Of a stretch of 61,563 nt of DNA, positions 25,833-35,536 are shown piece by piece. The notes beneath the pieces are model-generated. The model ran no database searches. It had not been told where the DNA came from and saw only the letters and a program-made list of their open reading frames with translations. Origin of the DNA: Actinomycetes bacterium (GTDB taxonomy: Bacteria > Actinomycetota > Coriobacteriia > Coriobacteriales > Eggerthellaceae); NCBI GenBank assembly GCA_023460315.1, contig JAEWQO010000074.1, forward strand, positions 1 to 61,563, read 5' to 3'. Position numbers and translations under genes: made by a program. The stretch's first letter is position 1, and every line of letters starts with the position of its first letter.

Positions 25833-26432
25833 TTGAAAAACAACAAGGCCTACCTGTCCCAGAACGCTTTCGCCCGTCATGAGAATTTTGATGCCTGGTA
25901 CGAGGACGGAGACGTCTTCCTCAGCTTCAAGGGATCTTGGTCGGACGAACATGACAAAGTGACCATAGTTGGCCGTATGGGCGGCGAGATGGGATGCATC
26001 AAGCCCGATCCAAAAGCCCTGACCTACTATTTGAAGCTGGAACGCTGGGAATACGTCTTCCACACCCTGAGACTGTTCAAGAGATACTACGTCAACGGAA
26101 TGAAGTGGATGGTCGAGGGCAGCCTGAGCGCACCCCCCATCGACTTCACGCACGAGGAAACGCTCTCCCGGGAGGTCCATGTAAGAGCCATCGACTTTCG
26201 GGACAAGGGTCCCTGCTACGAAATCAAGGCAAAGGATGTGGCTCAACTCCGCATTGCCGTCGCAGCTGTGGTCGCCTTGGGGATCAAAGAAGAATATCGG
26301 GGGTTGAGCGAAGGCGAGAAAGACCCGAACGCCTCGAAACTCGAAAAGGCCAAGCACTGGATGTTCGCCGGCAAGGGCATAACCTACGAAGAGCTCCTGA
26401 AGCGAGAAGAAGCCGCCAGCCACAGCCTCTGA
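25833..26432 (+). CDS. Hypothetical protein under the duplicated promoter (199 aa)
   Basis: I do not recognise this family. It is a soluble, basic-acidic mixed protein rich in aromatics with no Cys-rich or membrane motif. I chose the TTG at 25833 because AAGGAGG lies upstream; a second TATAAT at 25790-25795 would give a short leader. An upstream in-frame ATG at 25800 lacks a ribosome-binding site. It is divergent from the molybdoenzyme operon and carries the same promoter region as the LuxR gene, so it probably belongs to the same regulon. Confidence 0.6.
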   Translation: MKNNKAYLSQNAFARHENFDAWYEDGDVFLSFKGSWSDEHDKVTIVGRMGGEMGCIKPDPKALTYYLKLERWEYVFHTLRLFKRYYVNGMKWMVEGSLSAPPIDFTHEETLSREVHVRAIDFRDKGPCYEIKAKDVAQLRIAVAAVVALGIKEEYRGLSEGEKDPNASKLEKAKHWMFAGKGITYEELLKREEAASHSL

Positions 26433-26460
26433 CAGAAAGCGGACTTTTTACTACCAGGGA

Positions 26461-26520
26461 AACGGGCGACAAAGGCCCCCAGGACGTGTCCTGCGCCCAC
26501 CGAACGGGCGACAAAGGCCC
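26461..26520 (+). repeat. 18-bp direct repeat
   Basis: AACGGGCGACAAAGGCCC occurs at 26461-26478 and 26503-26520. It lies in the 500-bp stretch after the gene at 25833, which otherwise holds only the terminator at 26809-26859. Confidence 0.6.
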
Positions 26521-26808
26521 TCAGTGCTGCCTCTTGCGTCACAGTCCCCGTCCTCCGCCGGGTCCGGGCATGGGCGGCAGGGGCCGTGGCAGGTGTCGGA
26601 GTTCCTCTTTGCCCGCGCTCGCCTCACGCGAAAGCCCCGCAGGCAGCCCGCTCGCCCGTCGCGCTCCTGCCTTCGTCGTCCGCTTCCCCGATCGCCTCTC
26701 GCATCTCTCCCGCCGAAGCCAAAAAGGACAGCGTGTCGCCCGGTCACGCTCAGGAGGCGGCCCCGCGCCGGCGCAACCCTGCATCATGAAAGTTCGGCGC
26801 GCTTGCCT

Positions 26809-26859
26809 GAAAAAAGAAGGGCTCCCCACCACCGCGCTTCCGCGGCACGTGGGGAGCCC
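26809..26859 (-). terminator. Intrinsic terminator of the MFS transporter gene
   Basis: On the minus strand GGGCTCCCCAC pairs with GTGGGGAGCCC around an inner GC stem, followed by TTCTTTTTTC. It lies about 75 nt beyond the MFS stop codon. Confidence 0.8.
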
Positions 26860-26935
26860 TCAATCCCGTATAGGCCCTTCTCAAGGGCTCGCGAGACAGC
26901 CAAGTCTCCGAGCCAGGCCTCCGAGGATGTCTCTC

Positions 26936-28621
26936 TTATCTGTTCTTGTCCTTCGCCAGCTGAGCGCCGCCGAAAACGAAGAAGTAGAGGAACGGCAAGA
27001 GAAGGCCGATGGCCATGAGCGGCAAAGCATAGGGCTGCTTTGACCAATTGGGAACAATCAGCGGGCATGCGATGCACAGGATTGCCAAGATGGCGACGAT
27101 CACCAACATGACGATAAAGCGCGTCGACCCATCCTTTTCGGAATTGCCCCTCTTCTCTTCCTCTTCCGCAAGCTGATCCATGCTTTTCCCCGCAGTCTCC
27201 CTCACGAACAGGACCGTGCAGACAAAGCCAAGCACGAACGGAATGATGAGCACCAGCACGACCAACGACCAGTTGGTGGCACCGGTAGCGGTCTGGAACA
27301 AAGCCATGCCCGCAATGCCTCCAAGCACGATGGAGGAGGCGGAGCCGCCGAAGCGGGCGAAAGCCTGGCACCATGACGTGCCCGTGTTGCGGATAGCGGT
27401 TGGATAGCTTTCTGGCATGAGAGGCTGAACAGCCGTGATGGCGTAGTTCAGCGCGAAGCCGAACAGCAGCATGAGCGCGATGCAAAGACCCATGTTGTTC
27501 GGAACCACAAAGACGGAACACAGGATGATGGCCACGATGCAGAACAGCCATGCGCCAGCCAAATTCCGCTTGCGCCCGACCTTGTCAGACACGAAGCCGA
27601 CCGCGATGTTGGAGGCAATTGCCGCCACGTTGTTCCAAGTCTGCAGCGCAACGCTGTCAGCCTGCGAGTAGCCCAGGCCGACAAACCAGGTGGGTATCCA
27701 GGCATTCATGCCATAGACGCAGAACTGACCGACGAAATACGCTGCCCAAATGGCGCACGTTGCCACGATGAACTTGCTCGAGAACAGCACCGAGGGGCCA
27801 GTTTTGGCAGGTTTGGGTGGGACAATCAACAAGTTGGGATCGTAGACGTGAGACGTATGGCGCGTTGCCTGCTCGATCTGGGTAAGGCGCTCGCATGCCT
27901 TGTCCTTCATGCCCGAATTGGCATACCAGTGCGGCGTCTCATGCATGGCGAAGAAGAGCAGAACGCCGTAGAGCAAGGGCACGGCGCCGATCAGGTAACA
28001 CAGACGCCAATTCGCATACATGGTTGCTGTGCCGCCATCGGTCAACGTGTAGGTGACCTGATTCGTGAAGTCACCGAGAAGCGGCACGGGAGCGTTGCAG
28101 ATCGGATTTGCTATCAAGCCGGCAAGAACCCAACCCACAACCATGAAGGCCATGCCGAAAGTGACGAACACGCCCCGTTGCTTGGATGGCATGCTCTCCG
28201 AAAACACCGTTGTCACAACGGGAATGCACGAGCCGACCCCGAAGCCTGCAATAAGGCGGAATGCCGCGAAGAACGCCAAGTCGTTGGCGAACGCCTGAGG
28301 CAACGTGAACAGGCCATAGAACATGACGGCAGCGATCAGCGTCTTCTTGCGGCCCAATTTGTCGGACATGATCCCGCCGACCGCGCCGCCCAGAACCATG
28401 CCCAGCAGGCCCCAGGTGGTAAGCGATCCCATGAGTGCGCCCGGATTCGGATTGTCGGGCCAGAACGTATGAGCAACGAACAGATTGGTCGAATTGACGA
28501 TCATGAAGTCATAGCCATCGAATATCATGGCAAACGCGAGGATTGCAAAGACGATCCAGGTGTGCTTGCTGATGCCAATGGAATCTATGACTTCTGAGAT
28601 TGTAAATTCTTTGTTGTCCAT
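26936..28621 (-). CDS. MFS transporter, aromatic acid:H+ symporter-like
   Basis: A 561-aa, 12-helix major facilitator transporter in the cytoplasmic membrane. The D-G-Y-D motif in the first helix (F-D-G-Y-D-F-M-I) is typical of the aromatic acid:H+ symporter group (PcaK, BenK). The loop 2-3 motif G-G-I-M-S-D-K-L-G-R-K-K and its repeat S-D-K-V-G-R-K-R after helix 8 are intact. The C terminus is longer than usual and carries two extra hydrophobic segments (about residues 500-550). GGGGG precedes the ATG. Its position between the molybdoenzyme and LuxR genes suggests uptake or exchange of the enzyme substrate. Confidence 0.85.
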   Translation of the reverse strand: MDNKEFTISEVIDSIGISKHTWIVFAILAFAMIFDGYDFMIVNSTNLFVAHTFWPDNPNPGALMGSLTTWGLLGMVLGGAVGGIMSDKLGRKKTLIAAVMFYGLFTLPQAFANDLAFFAAFRLIAGFGVGSCIPVVTTVFSESMPSKQRGVFVTFGMAFMVVGWVLAGLIANPICNAPVPLLGDFTNQVTYTLTDGGTATMYANWRLCYLIGAVPLLYGVLLFFAMHETPHWYANSGMKDKACERLTQIEQATRHTSHVYDPNLLIVPPKPAKTGPSVLFSSKFIVATCAIWAAYFVGQFCVYGMNAWIPTWFVGLGYSQADSVALQTWNNVAAIASNIAVGFVSDKVGRKRNLAGAWLFCIVAIILCSVFVVPNNMGLCIALMLLFGFALNYAITAVQPLMPESYPTAIRNTGTSWCQAFARFGGSASSIVLGGIAGMALFQTATGATNWSLVVLVLIIPFVLGFVCTVLFVRETAGKSMDQLAEEEEKRGNSEKDGSTRFIVMLVIVAILAILCIACPLIVPNWSKQPYALPLMAIGLLLPFLYFFVFGGAQLAKDKNR

Positions 28622-28942
28622 CAATACCCCCTCTGAATGAATTCAGCGTCAGTGTCTCTGACCAAAGAGGCCAGATGACACGATGAGAAACTGATCACCC
28701 TGACACAGTGGCAAGACTGGAACTGCAACATGTCTGCAGGAAACTACAGACGCTTCAGTATTACAAGAAATACTTGATGCTTCCATAGTTTTGATTGCCG
28801 CCCCTTAACGGCTTTCGAAAGACGCCCCCGAGACCGCGCATCATCCAGAAGAAACGACTGCGCGCATCCTCCTTTCACGATTCTCTGTTGGAAAGCTGAG
28901 ACCAAATAGAGCAAGCCCAGCTGACCCCCTTGCCAAATCCTT

Positions 28943-29079
28943 GCCATAAGAAGCTGACGTGACAAAGCTTAAGGTCTGCCACGGGGAGCACATCGAATCA
29001 CAGGGGCAATTTTCGCTTGAAACTATCGGCCTGAGAGGTTGATTTTCCTCAGACCTCTCCCCCTTAAAGACGCATAATG
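28943..29079 (+). promoter_or_regulatory. Duplicated promoter/operator region, copy 2
   Basis: This is the second copy of the region at 25572-25708, with the same internal spacing: CATCGAATCA at 28991, the identical 29-nt block at 29022-29050, and CATAAT at 29073-29078. It precedes the LuxR gene by about 200 nt. The rest of the 650-bp gap between the MFS and LuxR starts shows no gene. Confidence 0.75.
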
Positions 29080-29277
29080 CCTGATGACATAAACTATCTG
29101 TGTTTTTCCTCTTGAACAGGGCGACGTTGCGTCTATAATGACATTCAACGTTGGGTTGTAGGGATCAGCAGCTCAACCATCCGGTTCTAGACGCTTGGAC
29201 CGCGCGAGCCGGAGTGCCGTCCGAAGGCAAACCTGTTTTCGGAAACGACAATCAGGGGGGAACGCGAGGAACTGCTT

Positions 29278-31059
29278 ATGGCATTGACCTTTCCGCGTAT
29301 CAGCATCACCGTGGATGATGAGCGAGGTATGGGCACACAAGGAGAGCTGAGTGCCTTGTCGCTGGGCTTCGGCATCCACCAAGCTTGGATCTATTCCGCC
29401 ATGTTCGGGTCTTCCTCCATCTTTCAGGCCCCCACCTTGTATCCCTTGGGCGGTGCACCCTTTTCGTCCATCACCCTGGTGTTCATCGTGTCAATCGTGG
29501 TGTTCGGATTCTCGCTTCTGTTCGCCGCCGCAACGGATCAGAAATACCTCCGGTTCTACACCGCGAAGCGCGTCGTGGTGGCGGCCGCCCTCCTCACCTC
29601 GATAGGCACGTTCTCGATGTTTGCAGCACCCGTTCCCGGCATCGTCGGGTTTGTGGCCATGTCGTTTGGCGGCGTTACCACAGGAGTCGGGTCAGCTGTG
29701 CTGTTGCTTTTTTGGGGAACGGCGTACTCGCGTGACAGCGCCGCCTCCATCGTGATGAACACGGCGGTGGCCATCGTCATTGCCGTCAGCATCTACTCGC
29801 TTGCCCTCCACATCATTCCCGCACCGTTCTCTGGCGTGCTCACCGCCTGCCTGCCTCTGCTTGAGCTTCCCCTGCTGTGGCGCCTGACGCCAGTGAGCTA
29901 TGCCGTGCGCCATGCCGTGCCCATCTTCAATCCCCTGCCGGTCAAGAAGGGGCCGTTCTTGTTTCGACTTGGATTGCCCGTGCTCCTGTTCGGATTTGCG
30001 CTGGGAGCGATGAGGTCAATCTCCACGCAGGTCATCCTGCCGTCGTCTGACCTGACGACCCAGCTTCTGGCGCTGTTCGCCGGCGGAGCAGCCACCGTCC
30101 TGCTGCTGGTGACCGTGTTTTCCATCGACAAACGCAGCCATTGGGATTTCCTGTTTAGGCCCATCATCCCGTTCATTGCCGTTACCCTGGTGTTCCTTCC
30201 GTCGCTCGCGCTGGACAACACCTTGGTGGCGCCGCTCGTGCTGCTGACAGGTTACATGTGCTTCGAAGCCCTCATGTGGGTGTTCTTCGGGGAAATATCC
30301 CAGGAGTTCCGCCTGTCCCCCATTTTCGTGTTCGGCACCGGGCGGGGTTGCCTTGCCTTGGGCTCCCTCGCAGGATCGCTCCTGGTGGCCGATCCGTCAG
30401 TGCTGTATGTGCTCACGCCCTTTGGCGAGGCAGGAGTCGCCGTGCTCATCATGCTCGTCATGGTGATAGCCTATGCGCTGCTTCCCCGGGTGCGTGACAT
30501 CAAGCGCATCATCGTGCAGAATTCCCGCGACATGAGCAATGCCATCGCCTCATTCAACCGGCAGAGCGAGCAGATCCTCTGGAGTTCACGTCGCGCAGAA
30601 GCTCCCATCGGGATTGATGGAACAAAGCCTCTCGGCGCGGCAGACATGTTCGGCGGCATCGACCACGTCGCCGCGGACAAGCCGCTCGGCTGGAGGAGCG
30701 CCACCAGCGATCCTCACGCACTCACCAATACAGGCGCCTCCTTCACAGGGAGTCGCGAATCGGGAAAGATACTGCCCTCTCCCATCGAGATGGAATACAC
30801 GGCAGAGACATCGCGCAAAAGCGGAAGGTTCCGTGCCCAATGTGAAGCCATCGCCGACCGCTACCTGCTCTCAAGACGGGAGACCGAGGTCATGTTCATG
30901 CTGGCCAAGGGACACAACGCCGCCTACATCCAAGACAAGCTCTGCATCTCCAAGAGCACGGCCAAGACGCATATCTCACACATCTACCGCAAGTTGGACA
31001 TACACAACCAGCAGGAGTTGCTGGCCATGGTCGAGGAAGCGCGCCAGACTCACTTCTAG
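29278..31059 (+). CDS. Membrane-bound LuxR-family transcriptional regulator
   Basis: A 593-aa sensor-regulator. About 12 hydrophobic helices (residues 30-420) form an MFS-like membrane domain. A linker of about 100 residues leads to a LuxR/GerE helix-turn-helix at the C terminus (L-S-R-R-E-T-E-V-M-F-M-L-A-K-G, then K-S-T-A-K-T-H-I-S-H-I-Y-R-K-L). Membrane LuxR regulators of this design are a known, expanded family in Eggerthella lenta and relatives, usually beside the metabolic genes they control. Here it would sense the substrate of the molybdoenzyme locus. The gene ends in a TAG that shares CTAG with the convergent degV stop. Confidence 0.88.
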   Translation: MALTFPRISITVDDERGMGTQGELSALSLGFGIHQAWIYSAMFGSSSIFQAPTLYPLGGAPFSSITLVFIVSIVVFGFSLLFAAATDQKYLRFYTAKRVVVAAALLTSIGTFSMFAAPVPGIVGFVAMSFGGVTTGVGSAVLLLFWGTAYSRDSAASIVMNTAVAIVIAVSIYSLALHIIPAPFSGVLTACLPLLELPLLWRLTPVSYAVRHAVPIFNPLPVKKGPFLFRLGLPVLLFGFALGAMRSISTQVILPSSDLTTQLLALFAGGAATVLLLVTVFSIDKRSHWDFLFRPIIPFIAVTLVFLPSLALDNTLVAPLVLLTGYMCFEALMWVFFGEISQEFRLSPIFVFGTGRGCLALGSLAGSLLVADPSVLYVLTPFGEAGVAVLIMLVMVIAYALLPRVRDIKRIIVQNSRDMSNAIASFNRQSEQILWSSRRAEAPIGIDGTKPLGAADMFGGIDHVAADKPLGWRSATSDPHALTNTGASFTGSRESGKILPSPIEMEYTAETSRKSGRFRAQCEAIADRYLLSRRETEVMFMLAKGHNAAYIQDKLCISKSTAKTHISHIYRKLDIHNQQELLAMVEEARQTHF

Positions 31060-31925
31060 GCCAGAGCCCCCTCATGCACCGGAAGGTTTGGAAACGCGCC
31101 GAGGCTGATGGCCTGGATCGCAATGCACAGGGGGCCGCCCTGCGTGATGAACGCCGGGCCGAGCTCGAACACCCCAACCCTGTTTGCGGGGAAGGCCGCC
31201 TCAAGGCGCTTTGCCGCCCATGACGCGTCAGCCGCGTTGTCCGCATGGCTCACGCTGAGATAGAAGCCCTCGCCGACGCCTCGCCCCTTGAGGTCGGCTA
31301 TCACCGCGTCCACGCCCTTCTTGAAGCTGCGGGCGACGGTCAGGCGCTCGAGGCGCGTGCCGTCTTCGGTCTGGTACATCACCGGAGCCGCTTTGACCAG
31401 ATGCGCGAACGTGGCCGCGAGCGGCATCAGGCGTCCCCCTCTGCGCAGGTAATCGAAATCCTCAGGGATCAGATACGAGCGGGCGCTGTCGATGAGCGGC
31501 TTCAGGTGGGATACCACCTCGACGACATGCTCGCAGCGCTTTGCCAGCTCGACGGCGCAGAGGGCAAGGACGCGATGCGGAACGCACAGCGTGCGGGAAT
31601 TCAAGACGCAGACGCGTTCGGGATGAGGCGCTTGGGCCTTCAGCCCGCAGGCAACCTCATAGGCCCCCGACAATCCGTCGGCCATGGTGAGGTGCAGCAC
31701 CTCCTCATCCGTGTCATATGCGGCAAGCGTGAGGTTGGGCGGCGGAGAGGAGCTTTGGGGCATCGCGCCCGATCTCACGAGGGCGAGGAATTCCTCCGAG
31801 GTGATGTCTTCGTATTCAAGCCATGATTTGCCGTCGATGGTGACCGCGAGCGGCAGGATGTCCATCCCGCGCTCGGCACCCTGCTCGACGGAGAGCATGA
31901 CCGAGGAGTCGGCAACGATTTTCAT
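31056..31925 (-). CDS. DegV-family fatty acid-binding protein
   Basis: A DegV/FakB-like protein (289 aa). Family members bind a fatty acid and present it to the FakA kinase for phospholipid synthesis. The start (K-I-V-A-D-S-S), the S-S-P-P-P loop, M-A-D-G-L-S-G-A-Y and the D-F-D-Y-L-R-R-G-G-R motif match the family. The ATG at 31925 follows AAGGAG. Its stop overlaps the LuxR stop by four bases, tail to tail. No fakA is nearby. Confidence 0.88.
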   Translation of the reverse strand: MKIVADSSVMLSVEQGAERGMDILPLAVTIDGKSWLEYEDITSEEFLALVRSGAMPQSSSPPPNLTLAAYDTDEEVLHLTMADGLSGAYEVACGLKAQAPHPERVCVLNSRTLCVPHRVLALCAVELAKRCEHVVEVVSHLKPLIDSARSYLIPEDFDYLRRGGRLMPLAATFAHLVKAAPVMYQTEDGTRLERLTVARSFKKGVDAVIADLKGRGVGEGFYLSVSHADNAADASWAAKRLEAAFPANRVGVFELGPAFITQGGPLCIAIQAISLGAFPNLPVHEGALA

Positions 31926-32003
31926 ATGGGGCTCCTTCTCTCGTCTCGGGTCCCTGACTTTCCCCTTGCCCCGCATGACCCGTCTGGCGTCATGTCTGGA
32001 GCA

Positions 32004-32022
32004 CCGACGCCGGAGGCGTCGG
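32004..32022. terminator. 8-bp hairpin downstream of pcrA
   Basis: CCGACGCC-GGA-GGCGTCGG is a perfect stem about 140 nt beyond the pcrA stop. Other, weaker inverted repeats surround it (CATGTCTG/CAGACATG; GTGCTCC/GGGAGCAC). No U-tract is present, so terminator function is uncertain. Confidence 0.4.
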
Positions 32023-32160
32023 ATCCCCTGCATCGTCAGACATGGCCCCCACCATGCAGCGTGCTCCACGATGCGGGAGCACGCATATCATGGCGTGCGA
32101 GCGAAACGATGGCAAGGGAAAGCGCGAAAACCACGCCGGACCCGCCAAACCAGCACAACC

Positions 32161-34587
32161 TCAGCCGTTGATCTTCACGATGGGGGCATAGTCCTTGAGA
32201 AGCTTTTTCGTCTGACCCGTCTTTGAAAACTTGATGTGCAGCGTGTCGCCATCCACCTTCATCACCCGGCCGCGGCCGAACGTTTTGTGATCGACGGTGT
32301 CGCCCGTGGCAAACGTCATGTTGGCGGCGTCTTTCTTCCCCGCGCCGGGGCGGGCGTACGCCCGATCGCGGGAGTCACCGCGTCCGGCCGATCCAGAAGC
32401 GCTCGAGCGGCCAAACACGCGCCCCTCGCCAGCCTCGGCACCCGAACCTGCTATGCCGCGGCGGCTCCCCCGCTTCTCCCAACCCGTGCCGCTGAAGCCC
32501 GCCGATCCCAAGCCCGTGGTCGCCCGCAGCTCGCTGGGAATTTCCTGAATGAAGCGCGACACGGGATTGGACGACGTCTGCCCGAATATCTGGCGAGCAT
32601 TTGCACAGGTCAAATACAGCTTCTTGCGAGCTCTCGTGATGGCCACATACGCCAGCCTGCGCTCCTCCTCGATGCCGGCCGCATCTCCCACGGAATTCAT
32701 GTGCGGAAACAGCGTCTCTTCCATGCCGGCCACAAACACGCAGTCGAACTCGAGGCCTTTCGACGAATGCACCGTCATGAGCGTGACGGCATGGCCGTCT
32801 TCCGCCATGGTGTCCAGATCGGTGCGCAGGCGAACCCATTCGATGAAGTCCGCAAGCGAGTCTCCCCGCAGCACGCGCACGGGCTGATCCTGCTGGATTT
32901 CGCTTTCTTGGTTGGCGCCGTCGGTCGGCGCGGAGCCCGCCAGCGTCACGGATCCATCCGAAGGGCCAAGGTCGCCAGGCTCCGCCGGCTGCGACGTCGG
33001 AGATGCGAAAAACGACTCGTCGGCATCATGCGTGTCGGCAAACTCGTCGACGACGCCCAGGAACTCCTTGATGTTCTCGATGCGGCCGAGCGCCTCGTCC
33101 GTTCCCTCAGCCTGAAGCGAACTGACAAGGCCGCTCTTGTCGACCACCATCTCGATAACCTTGCGCAGCTCCCCGCCGTAGGTCTGGGCCTCCTTGAAGA
33201 GCCCGACGAACTCCGCGATGGACGTGCGCACCGAAGCTCTCAGCTCCGAGTCGGCGATGGCGAGCTCAGCCGCCTCCATGAAGGTCATGCCCATCTCGCG
33301 GCCAAACTGCTCGATGCGCTCGACCGTGGTCTTTCCCACCCCACGGCGGGGCACGTTGATGACCCGCTTGGCGGCGATGTCGTCCGCCGGGTTCACGATG
33401 AGCGTGAGGTAGGCCATGACGTCGCGTATTTCAGCGCGGTCGAAAAAGCGTGTGCCGCCGACGATGCGGTAGGGCACGCCAGCCCGCAGCAGCATGTCTT
33501 CAAGCACGCGGCTTTGCGCGTTGGTGCGATAGAACACGGCCATCTGGTTGTATGACAGGCCTTCAGCACGCTGCCGCTCTATCTCCCCCGCTATCCAGCG
33601 GCCCTCGTCGCGCTCGTCGGTGGCCATGTACACCTTGAGCTTGGCGCCGTCCTCGGCCGAGGTGAACAGCTTCTTCTGCTTGCGGTGCTGGTTGTTGGCG
33701 ATGACGGCGTTGGCAGCAGCCAGGATGTTGCCAACGCTGCGGTAGTTCTGTTCAAGCTTGACCGTGTGAGCGTTGGGATAGTCCGTTTCGAACTCCAGGA
33801 TATTGCGGATATCGGCGCCGCGCCACGAATAGATGGACTGGTCGTCGTCGCCGACCACCATGATGTTCTTGTGAGCCGCAGCCAGCAGACCCGTGATGGC
33901 ATACTGGGCGTGATTCGTGTCCTGATATTCGTCCACCATGATGTAGCGGAAGCGATTTTGGTATGCCTCAAGCACGTCAGGATGGTTTTTCAGCAGCAGA
34001 TAGGCGTACAGCAGCAGGTCATCGAAGTCGAAGGCGTTCGCGGCCTTGAGACGCTCCTGGAGCTTCACGTAGACGCGTGCGGCCACCTTGCCCACCGGGT
34101 CCGACGCTTCCTTCTCGAACTCGGCGGGCACGACAAGCTCGTTCTTCGCCGTGGAAATGCGGTTCATGAGCGCGTTCACCGGGAAACGCTTCGGATCGAT
34201 GTCGAGCTCGGCCATGATCGTCCGATACAGGCGCTTCTGATCATCGGTGTCATAGATGGTGAAGTTTTTCGAAAATCCCAGGCGTTCGGCATCGGCCCGC
34301 AGGATGCGCACGCACATGCTGTGAAACGTCGACACCCACATGCCGCGGCTGCGCGGCCCCACAAGCCCCGCCAGGCGCTCGCGCATCTCGGCCGCCGCCT
34401 TGTTCGTGAACGTGATGGCGAGGATCTCCCACGGCGCGACGCCCAAGTCGTCGATGAGGTGGGCGATGCGATAGGTGAGCACGCGCGTCTTGCCCGACCC
34501 CGCTCCCGCAAGCACGAGCAGCGGCCCCTCCGTGGTGACAACCGCCTCGCGCTGTGGTTCGTTCAAGGCGTCAATATCAAGTGGCAT
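32161..34587 (-). CDS. pcrA: ATP-dependent DNA helicase PcrA/UvrD
   Basis: A superfamily 1A 3'-5' helicase (808 aa) for repair and replication-fork clearing. Motif I A-G-A-G-S-G-K-T-R-V lies at about residues 27-36, motif II V-D-E-Y-Q-D-T-N near 215, motif III G-D-D-D-Q-S-I-Y-S-W-R-G-A, and motifs V/VI (T-V-H-S-S-K-G-L-E and V-A-I-T-R-A) near the end. A Gly/Ser/Arg-rich linker precedes the C-terminal RNA-polymerase-binding Tudor-like domain (D-H-K-T-F-G-R-G). AAGGAA precedes the ATG. Confidence 0.95.
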   Translation of the reverse strand: MPLDIDALNEPQREAVVTTEGPLLVLAGAGSGKTRVLTYRIAHLIDDLGVAPWEILAITFTNKAAAEMRERLAGLVGPRSRGMWVSTFHSMCVRILRADAERLGFSKNFTIYDTDDQKRLYRTIMAELDIDPKRFPVNALMNRISTAKNELVVPAEFEKEASDPVGKVAARVYVKLQERLKAANAFDFDDLLLYAYLLLKNHPDVLEAYQNRFRYIMVDEYQDTNHAQYAITGLLAAAHKNIMVVGDDDQSIYSWRGADIRNILEFETDYPNAHTVKLEQNYRSVGNILAAANAVIANNQHRKQKKLFTSAEDGAKLKVYMATDERDEGRWIAGEIERQRAEGLSYNQMAVFYRTNAQSRVLEDMLLRAGVPYRIVGGTRFFDRAEIRDVMAYLTLIVNPADDIAAKRVINVPRRGVGKTTVERIEQFGREMGMTFMEAAELAIADSELRASVRTSIAEFVGLFKEAQTYGGELRKVIEMVVDKSGLVSSLQAEGTDEALGRIENIKEFLGVVDEFADTHDADESFFASPTSQPAEPGDLGPSDGSVTLAGSAPTDGANQESEIQQDQPVRVLRGDSLADFIEWVRLRTDLDTMAEDGHAVTLMTVHSSKGLEFDCVFVAGMEETLFPHMNSVGDAAGIEEERRLAYVAITRARKKLYLTCANARQIFGQTSSNPVSRFIQEIPSELRATTGLGSAGFSGTGWEKRGSRRGIAGSGAEAGEGRVFGRSSASGSAGRGDSRDRAYARPGAGKKDAANMTFATGDTVDHKTFGRGRVMKVDGDTLHIKFSKTGQTKKLLKDYAPIVKING

Positions 34588-34690
34588 GTACGGAACTTCC
34601 TTTTTCTGTTCTTCGGGCTGATCTTACTTTGCGCAGGCTCACGCCCCGGCCACGGCACGATGCACGAGCCAAAGCGAATTCGCTGATGAC

Positions 34691-34724
34691 GGCCCTCTCC
34701 CTCGACAAGGCGAGGGAGAGGGCC
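34691..34724 (-). terminator. 14-bp hairpin downstream of the DAHP synthase gene
   Basis: GGCCCTCTCCCTCG pairs perfectly with its complement around a 6-nt loop, 11 nt beyond the DAHP synthase stop. It is very stable but lacks a U-tract. Confidence 0.55.
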
Positions 34725-34735
34725 GCGATGAATTT

Positions 34736-35536
34736 CTACACGATCCTCTTTCCGAACACGGCGGCGATCTCACGCAACTCGGCGATGAGAACCTCAAACT
34801 GCGCCGGCGTCAGCTGCTGCGGACCGTCAGAAAGGGCGACGGGCGGATTGGGATGCACCTCGATCATGATGGAGTCGCAGCCGGCGGCGACGGCCGCCTT
34901 GGCAAGCGATGGCACGAGGTCGCGCACGCCTGCGGGGTGGGACACGTCGACGCAGACGGGATAGAGGCTCTGCTTGTGGATGACGGGCACAGCCGAGATG
35001 TCGAGCGTGAAGCGCGTGGCCGTCTCAAACGTGCGGATGCCCCGCTCGCACAGCACGACGTTGTCGTTGCCCTCCATGGTGATATAGTCGGTGGCGGCCA
35101 GCCATTCGGAAATGGTGCCCGCGAAACCGCGCTTGAACAGCACGAGCTTGTGCGAGTCGGCCGTGACCTTTCCGATGTTTTTCAGCAGGCTGAAATTCTG
35201 GAAGTTGCGAGCACCGATCTGCAGGCCGTCCACGTAGGAGTGCACCAGCTCGCAATGGGCCGAATCCATGACTTCAGTGAGGGTTTTCAGGCCGTAGGCC
35301 TCCCCCGCGTCTTTCATGATTTTCAGCGCCTGCTCGCCCAAGCCCTGGAATGAATGCGGATTGGTGCGCGGCTTGAACGCGCCGCCGCGGATCCAATGCA
35401 GACCCAAGTCCTTGATGCATGCCGCCACTTCGTTGAACTGTTCTTCGCTCTCGACCGAGCACGGGCCCGCAAAGATGGTGATCTCGTCGGTCCTGGTGCC
35501 GTAATCGGGCAGTTGGGATGCAATGTGATCGTTCAT
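34736..35536 (-). CDS. aroF: 3-deoxy-7-phosphoheptulonate synthase (DAHP synthase)
   Basis: A type I-beta DAHP synthase (266 aa) that condenses phosphoenolpyruvate with erythrose 4-phosphate, the entry to the shikimate pathway. F-A-G-P-C-S-V-E-S (metal Cys), G-A-F-K-P-R-T-N-P-H-S-F-Q-G, the V-L-F-K-R-G strand and D-V-S-H-P-A-G (where KDO8P synthases have Asn) identify it. There is no N-terminal ACT-like regulatory domain. Its ATG overlaps the stop of the chorismate mutase gene (ATGA), so regulation may act through that partner protein. Confidence 0.92.
   Translation of the reverse strand: MNDHIASQLPDYGTRTDEITIFAGPCSVESEEQFNEVAACIKDLGLHWIRGGAFKPRTNPHSFQGLGEQALKIMKDAGEAYGLKTLTEVMDSAHCELVHSYVDGLQIGARNFQNFSLLKNIGKVTADSHKLVLFKRGFAGTISEWLAATDYITMEGNDNVVLCERGIRTFETATRFTLDISAVPVIHKQSLYPVCVDVSHPAGVRDLVPSLAKAAVAAGCDSIMIEVHPNPPVALSDGPQQLTPAQFEVLIAELREIAAVFGKRIV

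Noticed and set aside
26461..26520. Start of a repeat array at the 18-bp direct repeat
   Set aside because: Only two copies exist; nothing else supports an array or element.
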